Source: Mesonia sp. HuA40
GTDB lineage: Bacteria > Bacteroidota > Bacteroidia > Flavobacteriales > Flavobacteriaceae
Direction of reading: 5' to 3'
DNA length: 64,000 nt
Assembly (NCBI RefSeq): GCF_008017835.1
Contig: NZ_VRLT01000021.1
Span: 1 to 64,000, forward strand
Position numbers and translations under genes: made by a program. Positions 53,062-61,093 of this stretch are shown here, piece by piece. The notes beneath the pieces were generated by a model. That model was not told the DNA's origin, did not search any database, and saw nothing but the letters and a program-made list of their open reading frames with translations. The stretch's first letter is position 1, and the number at the start of each line of letters is the position of its first letter.

Positions 53062-54690
53062 TTAAGTTTGAATTACGCCAAGATTAAAATCTTTGGTAAT
53101 AGGAGCATGGTTTGCCGCTTCAATACCCATTGACACCCATTTACGCGTATCTAACGGGTTGATTACCGCATCGGTCCAAATTCTGGCTGCGGCGTAATAC
53201 GGACTAATTTGCTTGTCATAATCTGCTTTGATTTTATCGAACAAAGCTTTTTCTTTTTCAGGAGTAATTTCTTCTCCTTTCTTTTTAAGCGATGCCGTTT
53301 CTATTTGTAGCAATACTTTGGCCGCAGAATTGCCACTCATCACCGCCAATTCTGCACTAGGCCAAGCCGCTATAAGTCGGGGGTCATAGGCTTTACCGCA
53401 CATTGCATAATTTCCTGCACCGTAGGAGTTACCTATTACGATGGTAAACTTGGGTACCACCGAGTTGCTCACTGCATTAACCATTTTGGCACCGTCTTTA
53501 ATTATTCCGCCGTGTTCGCTTTTACTTCCTACCATGAATCCTGTAACGTCTTGCAAAAATACCAGCGGGATTTTTTTCTGGTTACAATTGGCGATAAAAC
53601 GCGTAGCTTTATCGGCAGAATCAGAATAGATTACGCCGCCAAATTGCATTTCCCCCTTTTTGGTTTTAACAATTTTACGCTGATTGGCTACAATACCTAC
53701 GGCCCAACCGTCTATGCGAGCATAACCGGTGATTATGGTCTGCCCATAACCAGCTTTATATTCTTCAAAAGCAGAATCATCAACTATACGTTTAATGATA
53801 TCCATCATATCATATTGGTCGCTTCTCTTGGCAGGTAAGAGTCCAAAAAGTTCTTGCTCATCTAATTTTGGCGGAGCGGCTTTTTTTCGGTTAAAGCCGG
53901 CTTGATCAAAATCTCCTATTTTATCAACAATATTTTTTATTTTGGTTAAAGCATCTTTATCATCGCTAGCCTTATAATCGGTAACGCCGCTTATTTCGCA
54001 ATGAGTGGTAGCTCCGCCAAGGGTTTCATTATCTATACTCTCACCAATGGCTGCTTTCACTAGATAGCTACCTGCTAAGAAAATACTTCCTGTTTTATCT
54101 ACGATTAAAGCCTCGTCGCTCATTATAGGCAAGTAGGCACCGCCTGCTACGCAACTACCCATAACCGCAGCAATCTGAGTAATACCCATACTGCTCATAA
54201 CCGCATTATTTCTAAAAATTCTTCCAAAATGCTCTTTATCGGGAAAAATTTCATCTTGCATAGGCAGGTAAACCCCGGCACTATCTACCAAATAAATAAT
54301 AGGTAATCTATTTTCTATTGCGATTTCTTGAGCACGTAAGTTTTTCTTTCCGGTAATGGGAAACCAAGCGCCAGCTTTTACAGTAGCATCATTGGCAACC
54401 ACAATAACCTGTTTACCTTGTACGTGACCTATTTTAACCACAACACCACCACTGGGGCAACCCCCGTGTTCTGCATACATGCCTTCACCGGCAAAAGCTC
54501 CAATTTCTATTGCCTCTTTAGGCTGGTCTAACAAGAAATCTATACGCTCGCGCGCCGTCATTTTTCCTTTAGCGTGATGCTTTTCTATTCGTTTTTCACC
54601 GCCACCCAAATACACTTTTTTAAGTTTATGTTTTAGGTCTGCAACGAGTAATTTGTTATGGTCTTCGTTTTTATTGAATTTTATATCCAT
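53062..54690 (-). CDS. Acyl-CoA carboxylase beta subunit, methylcrotonyl-CoA type
   Basis: A 542-residue carboxyltransferase subunit that moves CO2 from biotin to an acyl-CoA. Seen: GKMTARERIDFLLD, YLVDSAGVYLPMQDEIFPDKEHFGRIF, MGSCVAGGAYLPIMSDEALI, GSIFLAGSYLVKAAIGE and LGGATTHCE in the N domain. In the C domain: LFLQDVTGFMVGS (as VFLQDVTGFMVGS), IVIGNSYGAGNYAMCGKAYDPRL. The FPDKEHFGRIF block resembles the methylcrotonyl-CoA carboxylase beta subunit more than propionyl-CoA carboxylase. The biotin-carrying alpha subunit is not in the window. A 13-nt palindrome CGGCTTAAAGCCG (54728-54740) lies in the 5' leader. Confidence 0.87.
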   Translation of the reverse strand: MDIKFNKNEDHNKLLVADLKHKLKKVYLGGGEKRIEKHHAKGKMTARERIDFLLDQPKEAIEIGAFAGEGMYAEHGGCPSGGVVVKIGHVQGKQVIVVANDATVKAGAWFPITGKKNLRAQEIAIENRLPIIYLVDSAGVYLPMQDEIFPDKEHFGRIFRNNAVMSSMGITQIAAVMGSCVAGGAYLPIMSDEALIVDKTGSIFLAGSYLVKAAIGESIDNETLGGATTHCEISGVTDYKASDDKDALTKIKNIVDKIGDFDQAGFNRKKAAPPKLDEQELFGLLPAKRSDQYDMMDIIKRIVDDSAFEEYKAGYGQTIITGYARIDGWAVGIVANQRKIVKTKKGEMQFGGVIYSDSADKATRFIANCNQKKIPLVFLQDVTGFMVGSKSEHGGIIKDGAKMVNAVSNSVVPKFTIVIGNSYGAGNYAMCGKAYDPRLIAAWPSAELAVMSGNSAAKVLLQIETASLKKKGEEITPEKEKALFDKIKADYDKQISPYYAAARIWTDAVINPLDTRKWVSMGIEAANHAPITKDFNLGVIQT

Positions 54691-54758
54691 TTTATTTCAA
54701 ATAATTGATCTTAGTGGGTTATTCGTTCGGCTTAAAGCCGACTAAAGCCACGAAAATA

Positions 54759-54766
54759 CAAAAATA
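54759..54766 (-). promoter_or_regulatory. Promoter -7 element of the carboxylase gene
   Basis: On the minus strand, TATTTTTG fits TAnnTTTG. The leader of about 60 nt contains the palindrome CGGCTTAAAGCCG, a possible hairpin or operator. Confidence 0.5.
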
Positions 54767-54799
54767 CTACGGCTAATAAACCAATGCTCGCCTATAAAA

Positions 54800-54831
54800 T
54801 TGGATTATTCTATAATTTGATTGTATTTTTG
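54800..54831 (+). promoter_or_regulatory. Promoter of the CAL67264 gene
   Basis: TTG at 54800-54802, a 21-nt spacer and TATTTTTG at 54824-54831 fit the Bacteroidota -33/-7 pattern well. Confidence 0.65.
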
Positions 54832-54857
54832 TTAATCTAAATTATAAATTCGATTTC

Positions 54858-55040
54858 ATGGCGATGAATAAAAATACAGTATTAGCTTGGGCAACTTTTA
54901 TTATGATTATTGTAGGTGTAGCTTTAATTGCATTAGGCGCATTTAGATACAATGATGTAGCCGGATATGGTTTTGCAGCCGTTGGTATTGGTTTTTTTGC
55001 CATTGCATGGGTTTTCAATGCTTTGAAAGGACGCGTTTAG
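54858..55040 (+). CDS. CAL67264-family small membrane protein
   Basis: A 60-residue protein with two membrane helices (about 9-28 and 38-54). The sequence (NTVLAWATFIMIIVGVALIA, then FRYNDVAGYGFAAVGIGFF, then AWVFNALKGRV) matches a small flavobacterial membrane protein family named after Gramella locus CAL67264. A good promoter and the strict family ending KGRV support it as a real gene. The function is unknown. Confidence 0.85.
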   Translation: MAMNKNTVLAWATFIMIIVGVALIALGAFRYNDVAGYGFAAVGIGFFAIAWVFNALKGRV

Positions 55041-55077
55041 TTTTAATTACCAAAATTTCTTTAGCCCCTTAAATTTT

Positions 55078-55782
55078 ATGAAGTACAAGTTATTCTCAGT
55101 TTTAACGCTAATTTTTTTGTTTTCACTGACAGCTTGCCGGTCTGATAAAAAATTAGAAAATGAAAAAGATATAGCCGTGTTTTGGGTGAATGCTTACCGA
55201 AGCAATTGCGATGCAGGTGCTGGCACCAAAAATTGTTTAATGGTGAGCGATGCCGACCAGTGGAGTGATACGTTGAGTTATACCTACTTTTACAACGCTA
55301 TAGAGGGCTTTGAGTTTAAACCGGGTTATTTTCAGAAAATTAAAGTGAAGGTGATTAAAAAAGAGGCGAATAATTTACCCGCCGATGTTTCTAACTTAAA
55401 CTATAAGTTGATTGAGGTTATACAAGAAAAGCAAGATGAGCTATTTCAACTACACGGCAATTGGAAGCTTTCTACTTTAAATGAAGAACCTTTAGACGGT
55501 CTCGACGATAGCCCCCGTTTACAAATTGATTTGGCAACCCAAAAAGTATATGGCAACAACCTATGCAACGCATATAACGGAAGCATAAAAAAATTAGATG
55601 CCACTAGTTTTCATATAAATAGCATTGCACAAACTAGAAAGGCCTGCCCAGAAGAAAAACAAGACCTAGCTAAAAATTACACTAGAGCCCTGTTAAAAGC
55701 ACGTAAATATGCTTTACAGGAAGAAGCTTTAACTTTATATGATTTAAATGATCTTCAAGTTCTTCGTTTTATAAAGGAGTAG
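55078..55782 (+). CDS. DUF4377/META-domain lipoprotein
   Basis: A 234-residue lipoprotein with lipobox LTAC (Cys 20). The first half (about 30-120) fits DUF4377: VNAYRSNCDAGAGTKNCLMV and YNAIEGFEFKPGYFQKIKVKV. The second half (about 120-234) is a META domain: LHGNWKLSTLNEEPL, YGNNLCNAYNGSIKKLD and TRKACPEEK. Both domains are common in envelope and stress lipoproteins of unclear role. It stands 37 nt after the CAL67264 gene and may share its transcript. Confidence 0.85.
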   Translation: MKYKLFSVLTLIFLFSLTACRSDKKLENEKDIAVFWVNAYRSNCDAGAGTKNCLMVSDADQWSDTLSYTYFYNAIEGFEFKPGYFQKIKVKVIKKEANNLPADVSNLNYKLIEVIQEKQDELFQLHGNWKLSTLNEEPLDGLDDSPRLQIDLATQKVYGNNLCNAYNGSIKKLDATSFHINSIAQTRKACPEEKQDLAKNYTRALLKARKYALQEEALTLYDLNDLQVLRFIKE

Positions 55783-55963
55783 GCTGTTTTTTATAGTTTT
55801 CTTTCCTCTAAGCTTGATGCTGTAAGCCCTTCCTGTAAATTGGTCTAGATTGCTATGTTTTTTCTTACCTACCCAGTATTGGGTATATTTCATTATATTT
55901 TTTAGATTATTTGCAATTTTACAGGATTATAGGTAAGTGTGAGAAAATATTAACAATTAAACT

Positions 55964-57304
55964 ATGTATTTAAGTAAAAAGCAAGCAATTGCTTGCACAC
56001 ACACACACACACCTGGGCGTAGATTTAAAGCTGGTGTTGAATTTCCTTTTAGCATAGACAAATGGGTCGTTTCTACAAACACAGAACCGGGTAATTTAAT
56101 AATTTATACAGAGCCGGTAGATGCGAATGAACCTATAACTGACCCTTGTGATAGGATATTAATGGGTATTTTAGCCGATGAATACAGTCCGCAGCACATA
56201 AGTGACTTCTTAGGTATTAGTTTAGCCGATTTAAATTACTTAATGAAACCAGAACACCTACAGTTCTTTATAAATTCATTATCTTTATTATATGAATCTT
56301 CATTTAGCACCAATGCGATCAATCATTTTCATGAGGCATTGCAAAACTATAGAGATTCCCAAAACCCTATAACCGATTTAGAATTTGTTTATAGCAGTTT
56401 TGATGATATGCTTGAAGAGGATGCACAAAAGCAAAACGTTATAGATTTTTTAGTTCAAAACAATTATAGCGATTAAGCATTTGCTTTTTTACGCGAAGCT
56501 ATGCCAGCGCTGCAAGACAATGATGGTGATGGACAACCCGATGCAGAAGTGGATTTTGCTTATCAAGTTATAGTAGATAAATCTTTTAAGGATAATCCTT
56601 GTCTTATGAATGTATATACCGCGATGGGAAAAGCACCCACCTTTGATAACTACCTCAAAAATTTTGACAGTGAAATGTCTGTGGCGAATTTAAAATTTGG
56701 AGCAGATCCTAATTTTGCCCAAAATCCAGATTATGTAGATTACACCAACGCTATGGCGATAACCAACCCACCATTGACTTCCAATATGATCAATATAGAT
56801 TTTAATACAGATCCTTCTACCAGCGGTAATATTTTAAACAAACCAGATGTATTTAAAGCAGTTTCCCTGATTCACGAGGTATTACACGCAGAAATGTACC
56901 GGAAAATGCTGGATGCAGTAAGAGCAGCCGAAATAAGTGGTAACAATTTAAACTGAACTTCTTGGACGAGTGAACAATTTTATAACGATTTTTTAAACAG
57001 TTTGGAAAATAAATATTTTGGAATATTTGATTATTTTACGAGATATAATTATGGTATACCCGTTGGCAGCAATCCTAATGATTATCAACACCAACAGTTG
57101 GCACAGCATTATCGGGATATTATAAAACAAGCTTTGACCGATTATGACCCAAGCCTTACATCCGCACAAAAAGAAGCGCTCTCTTGGATAGGTTTAAATA
57201 CTGCTGATATAAAAGCTTAGCAACTAAAAACGCTTCAGAAGCAACAAGCTATAAAAGATCAAATTACCAATATGAAAAACACTTTTCCCAATGGCTGCAA
57301 TTAA
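55964..57304 (+). pseudogene. HExxH protein frame broken by three in-frame stops
   Basis: One reading frame of 447 codons is interrupted by TAA (56474-56476), TGA (56954-56956) and TAG (57218-57220), with no frameshift. The joined product reads DPCDRILMGILADEYSPQHI, LFFINSLSLLYES-like helices, then after the first stop AFAFLREAMPALQDNDGDG, LIHEVLHAEMYRKML with a zincin-like HEVLH, then after the second stop TSWTSEQFYNDFLNSLEN and IIKQALTDYDPSL, and after the third a short end MKNTFPNGCN. Similar HExxHAE proteins occur in flavobacteria as the end of larger secreted proteins. Here the N terminus is short and runs over a CA repeat. It is most likely a decaying remnant. Confidence 0.75.
55981..56012. 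repeat. 16-bp palindrome followed by a (CA)8 dinucleotide run
   Basis: GCAAGCAATTGCTTGC (55981-55996) is a perfect palindrome. It runs directly into CACACACACACACACAC (55996-56012) within the first codons of the broken HExxH frame. Slippage in the CA run would change the reading frame. Confidence 0.85.
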
Positions 57305-57695
57305 AATTTTAAATTTACTATTGATTTTATGCCCGATACTTTATTTCGGGCAAAAATCGATATATCCGAAAGACACAATCTTTATCCGCTATAATAAAGA
57401 TATACATTCAAAAAAGATTTTAAATCACCCGCAAAGGGGTAAAAATTTATATTTTAAAAATCTAGGGGTATATTATTCTTATTCAGAAAAAGCAGATACA
57501 CTTTGTATAGAAAAGCTGAAAGATTATCATTTTTCTGATTTGGAAGAAATCAATGAAAAAAGAAACCGTTGGATTTTTGACAATAAAAGGCCTCCAGCCA
57601 GTAGAAATGGCGTTTTCCAAACTTATGTGATTGAGGTGATTTCAGATAAAAAGTATGTGAAGTATCCCGTAAACTGGAGGAATGAGCGGATATGA
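57291..57695 (+). CDS. Small secreted protein overlapping the broken HExxH gene
   Basis: A 134-residue protein with a signal peptide (about 1-20, ending LYFGQ). A short domain contains DTIFIRYNKDIHSKKILNHP, YSEKADTLCIEKLKDY and YVIEVISDKKYVKYPVNWR. The start codon lies 14 nt before the end of the broken frame, so the two were once translated together. This layout, a large exported protein followed by a small exported partner, recalls effector-immunity or protease-inhibitor pairs, but I do not recognise the family. Whether it is still translated without its partner is open. Confidence 0.65.
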   Translation: MAAIKILNLLLILCPILYFGQKSIYPKDTIFIRYNKDIHSKKILNHPQRGKNLYFKNLGVYYSYSEKADTLCIEKLKDYHFSDLEEINEKRNRWIFDNKRPPASRNGVFQTYVIEVISDKKYVKYPVNWRNERI

Positions 57696-57989
57696 CGATG
57701 CTTAGTAAATAGTTAAGGACAACCTTTCACTCTTTTAACATCTACTAAATACAACTATTTCTTTTAAGCTGTTTTTCTATTTGTTTCCGAATTACACTTA
57801 GTTCATAATAAAGCTAAGCACGTAATTCAAAAGCCTAAAGTAATTTAAGAGACTAGATAAGAGCGGCGTATTGTTTATCCTAAATCGGTTGAAATTATTA
57901 AATCCTTTGTACGTTAGGCTTAGAACGGTATAACTTAAATCGAGAGACTTAAAAGTCTTTATTTAATGTGGGAGAGGTATATCTAAACA
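57696..57989. other. Intergenic stretch without recognised gene
   Basis: I found no coding signal, tRNA or known RNA in these 294 bp. A small stem (AGACTT / AAGTCT, 57945-57958) with a T/A-rich side may terminate the minus-strand thioredoxin-like gene, but it is weak. Confidence 0.5.
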
Positions 57990-58319
57990 TTAGTCGCTTT
58001 TCATTTGTTCATATAAAGTATATAAGCGCTTCACTTCGTTTATAAAAACGTGTACACTAACATTTCCTCCTTTACGGATGTATTCTTTTTGGTTTAAGAA
58101 AACCAATAAACAAGGAACTTGAAACACCTGAAAATGGGCAGCGATTTCGGGGTGCATTTCGGCAGCTATTTCAAGAAACTCCATTTTAGGAAAGTTTTCG
58201 GTTACCGCAGCTCTAATTTTAGGCTTAAGACTGTGGCAAACACTGCATTGTTTTCCGCTAAAATAAAATAATAGCGGCTGCCCTTTATCTATCTTTTGTT
58301 TTATATCAACTAACCGCAT
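57990..58319 (-). CDS. Thioredoxin-like protein
   Basis: A 109-residue thioredoxin-fold protein with active site GKQCSVCHSL (CxxC at about 25-28) and cis-Pro motif FQVPCLLVF. The CSVC active site and the Cys after the cis-Pro differ from standard thioredoxin (CGPC). It has no signal peptide. It probably acts in redox reactions in the cytoplasm. No operon partner. Confidence 0.85.
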   Translation of the reverse strand: MRLVDIKQKIDKGQPLLFYFSGKQCSVCHSLKPKIRAAVTENFPKMEFLEIAAEMHPEIAAHFQVFQVPCLLVFLNQKEYIRKGGNVSVHVFINEVKRLYTLYEQMKSD

Positions 58320-58398
58320 AGCGTTATTTTTACTACAAAAATAAAGTTTCTTTTCTTGAAGGCTTTATTATTTTCATCAACTTATTTTTTAGATATTT

Positions 58399-58482
58399 GC
58401 GTTAGCGATAGCAGTGACATCCTTTTTAGGTATTTTACCTAAAAAGATACAACGAATAGCGCGACCCTAAATAGGGTAACGC
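58399..58482. repeat. REP-like nested palindromic element
   Basis: An outer arm pair GCGTTA (58399-58404) / TAACGC (58477-58482) encloses a perfect 11-bp inverted repeat CTTTTTAGGTA-TTT-TACCTAAAAAG (58422-58446) and a smaller one CCCTA-AA-TAGGG (58465-58476). The block lies in the region before ettA. It looks like a dispersed intergenic repeat of flavobacteria, and could also act as a leader hairpin. Confidence 0.55.
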
Positions 58483-58510
58483 CCAAATTAACAGCTTTAA
58501 ATATATTATC

Positions 58511-60205
58511 ATGGCAGATGACAAAAAGGTGATTTTTTCTATGTCTGGGGTAACCAAGACCTATAAAAATGCGAATACACCGGTATTAAAGAACATTTAT
58601 TTGAGCTTCTTTTACGGAGCTAAAATCGGAATTTTAGGTTTAAACGGTTCGGGTAAATCTACTTTGCTACGCATTATTGCTGGCGAAGAAAAAAACTACC
58701 AAGGTGATGTGGTATTTTCTCAGGGCTACTCGGTGGGTTATTTACCCCAAGAACCCGAGTTAGATGAAGATAAAACCGTGCTTGAAGTGGTAAAAGAAGG
58801 GGTTGCCGAAACGGTGAAAATCCTTGATGAATATAACGCAATCAATGATCAATTTGCTTTGCCAGAGGTGTATGAAGATGCCGAAAAAATGGAAAAGTTA
58901 ATGGATAAGCAAGCCAAGTTACAAGATGCGATAGATGCAAGCAACGCTTGGGAAATTGATACTAAGCTAGAAATTGCTATGGATGCTTTAAGAACCCCAG
59001 ATTCTGATAAAAAAATAGGGGTGCTTTCTGGTGGTGAACGCCGCCGCGTGGCTCTTTGCCGCTTGCTGTTACAAGAACCCGATGTGCTATTGCTAGACGA
59101 GCCTACCAACCATTTAGATGCCGAGTCGGTACATTGGCTAGAGCACCATTTACAGCAATACAAAGGCACGGTGATTGCTGTCACCCACGACCGTTACTTC
59201 TTAGATAATGTGGCCGGATGGATATTAGAATTAGATCGTGGTGAGGGTATCCCTTGGAAGGGGAATTATTCGTCGTGGTTAGACCAAAAGTCTAAACGAA
59301 TGGCGCAAGAGCAAAAAGCTGCTTCGAAACGTCAAAAAACCCTTGAGCGTGAGTTAGAATGGGTGCGTATGGCGCCTAAAGGTAGACAGGCCAAGCAAAA
59401 AGCACGTTTAAATAATTATGATAAGTTGCTGAGTCAAGACCAAAAGCAAATGGATGAAAAATTAGAAATTTACATTCCAAACGGTCCGCGTTTAGGTACA
59501 AACGTGATAGAAGCCAATGGTGTAAGCAAAGCTTATGGAGATAAATTGTTGTATGAAGACTTGAACTTTAATTTACCCCAGGCTGGTATTGTGGGTATCA
59601 TAGGTCCTAATGGGGCAGGAAAAACTACTATTTTTAAAATGATAATGGGTGAAGAAACACCAGATAAAGGATCTTTTAAAGTAGGGGAGACGGCCAAAAT
59701 TGCTTATGTTGATCAAAGTCATTCTAATATTGATCCCGAGAAAACCATTTGGCAAAACTTTAGCGATGAGCAAGAATTAGTTATGATGGGAGGTCGCGAG
59801 GTGAACTCTAGAGCTTACTTGAGCCGATTCAATTTTAGTGGAAGCGAGCAAAATAAAAAGGTTAATATGCTTTCTGGTGGTGAACGTAACCGTTTGCATT
59901 TGGCTATGACCCTAAAAGAAGAGGGGAACGTTTTGTTATTAGATGAGCCCACCAACGATTTAGATGTAAATACTTTACGTGCGCTTGAGGAAGGATTAGA
60001 AAATTTTGCAGGTTGTGCCGTAGTAATCTCACACGACCGTTGGTTTTTAGATAGAATTTGTACACATATTTTAGCTTTTGAGGGTGACTCTCAAGTATAT
60101 TTCTTTGAAGGAAGCTTCTCTGATTATGAAGAAAATAAGAAAAAACGTCTAGGCGGAGACTTAATGCCAAAACGTATAAAATACAAACGATTAACACGGG
60201 GCTAA
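58511..60205 (+). CDS. ettA: Energy-dependent translational throttle protein EttA
   Basis: A 564-residue ABC-F protein with two ATPase domains and no membrane part. Domain 1 has GLNGSGKSTLLRIIAG, LSGGERRRVALCRLL and LLLDEPTNHLD. Domain 2 has GPNGAGKTTIFKMI, LSGGERNRLHLAM and LLLDEPTNDLD. Both keep the catalytic Glu. The linker between them holds the tRNA-interacting region (KAASKRQKTLERELEWVRM, GRQAKQKARLNNYDKLL). EttA binds the ribosomal E site and gates the first peptide bond according to energy level. A terminator follows. Confidence 0.95.
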   Translation: MADDKKVIFSMSGVTKTYKNANTPVLKNIYLSFFYGAKIGILGLNGSGKSTLLRIIAGEEKNYQGDVVFSQGYSVGYLPQEPELDEDKTVLEVVKEGVAETVKILDEYNAINDQFALPEVYEDAEKMEKLMDKQAKLQDAIDASNAWEIDTKLEIAMDALRTPDSDKKIGVLSGGERRRVALCRLLLQEPDVLLLDEPTNHLDAESVHWLEHHLQQYKGTVIAVTHDRYFLDNVAGWILELDRGEGIPWKGNYSSWLDQKSKRMAQEQKAASKRQKTLERELEWVRMAPKGRQAKQKARLNNYDKLLSQDQKQMDEKLEIYIPNGPRLGTNVIEANGVSKAYGDKLLYEDLNFNLPQAGIVGIIGPNGAGKTTIFKMIMGEETPDKGSFKVGETAKIAYVDQSHSNIDPEKTIWQNFSDEQELVMMGGREVNSRAYLSRFNFSGSEQNKKVNMLSGGERNRLHLAMTLKEEGNVLLLDEPTNDLDVNTLRALEEGLENFAGCAVVISHDRWFLDRICTHILAFEGDSQVYFFEGSFSDYEENKKKRLGGDLMPKRIKYKRLTRG

Positions 60206-60225
60206 TTTCTAAATTGATCTTTTAT

Positions 60226-60259
60226 AAAAAGGCTGCTTTATTTTAAAGCAGCCCTTTTT
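60226..60259 (+). terminator. Terminator of ettA
   Basis: AAAGGCTGCTTTA pairs with TAAAGCAGCC-CTTT, with a 3-nt loop and T-run. The next 170 bp up to the terminator of the minus-strand gene hold nothing I recognise. Confidence 0.87.
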
Positions 60260-60429
60260 GTTTTATTGTAATTCTTAATAGAAAATAAATGTCTTGAGCT
60301 TGGTTTTGATTTTTAGACCTCTTTTTTTAATGGGTCAAGAAAATGGAAAGCTATAAGTTAGTATGACGAATAGTTATAATCAATTTTTTAAATTATCAAT
60401 TGATTCCTAAGTACAAAATCCAGTAAAAA

Positions 60430-60465
60430 AATAGGCTCAAATTGAAGGTGCAATTTGAGCCTATT
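60430..60465 (-). terminator. Terminator of the transketolase-OMP operon
   Basis: A perfect 15-bp stem (AATAGGCTCAAATTG / CAATTTGAGCCTATT) with a 6-nt loop and an A-run to its left (U-run on the minus strand). Confidence 0.9.
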
Positions 60466-60492
60466 CATTAATTTAGTTGTAGCCTGTTAGCT

Positions 60493-61089
60493 TTAAAACT
60501 TAAAGGATAAACTTAGAATTAATTCACTTTGATCAATATTTAAGCGATTTAACTCTGGTGTATTGTTAAAGTTATTTTGTAAAAACTCAACCTCATTGTC
60601 GCTAAAGCCACGAGAGTAACGCAAATCTATACCAAAATCTCCCAACTGCACCCCAGCACCAGCGTGCAAGCCTAAGCTCCAATCTTCATTAGGTTTTTCT
60701 AAATCTTTATTACCAAATTTACTGTCTAGATTATACTGTAAATTGGGACCCGCAAAAACATGCAATGGGCCAATCAGTTTTATGCCTACTAAAACGGGAA
60801 CGTCAAGACGTTGTAATTCAAAGTCTACCCCCTCATATTCACTTTGTGTTTTGGTGTAAATTAGCTCAGGTCTTAAGTAAATCGGACTTAGGTTAATGTT
60901 TCCAAAAACCCCAATGTGGTACCCAACGCCTGCTTCGGCTTCAAATTTGGCATCATTGCTCAGGTTTTTTAATTCACCATTCGTGTTATGACTTAGACCG
61001 GCTTTTACTCCCCATCCGTTTTCATCGGTTTGTGCCCATCCGCTAAGGCATAGCAAAATTATGATAAGGCTTACAAAATTTTTAAACAT
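60493..61089 (-). CDS. Outer-membrane beta-barrel protein
   Basis: A 198-residue small barrel with a signal peptide (about 1-19, ending GWAQ). Seen: WGVKAGLSHNTNG at the start of the barrel, GYHIGVFGNINLS, LRPELIYTKT, VPVLVGIKLIGPLHVFAGPNLQYNL, LHAGAGVQLGDFGIDLRYSRG and a final aromatic strand LILSLSFKF. This is the OMP_b-brl_2 (PorT-like) type. It starts 4 nt after the transketolase subunit gene and is on the same transcript. The function is unknown. Confidence 0.88.
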   Translation of the reverse strand: MFKNFVSLIIILLCLSGWAQTDENGWGVKAGLSHNTNGELKNLSNDAKFEAEAGVGYHIGVFGNINLSPIYLRPELIYTKTQSEYEGVDFELQRLDVPVLVGIKLIGPLHVFAGPNLQYNLDSKFGNKDLEKPNEDWSLGLHAGAGVQLGDFGIDLRYSRGFSDNEVEFLQNNFNNTPELNRLNIDQSELILSLSFKF

Positions 61090-61093
61090 GGTT

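Noticed and set aside
53441-53838. Plus-strand open frames inside the carboxylase gene
   Set aside because: Antisense shadows of a strongly conserved gene, with no promoter or motif.
55996-56012. (CA)8 run as part of a CRISPR or larger tandem repeat
   Set aside because: It is a single short dinucleotide run without spacers or repeat units.
57696-57989. Possible small RNA or tRNA in the 294-bp gap
   Set aside because: No cloverleaf, strong promoter-terminator pair or known RNA motif could be found by eye.
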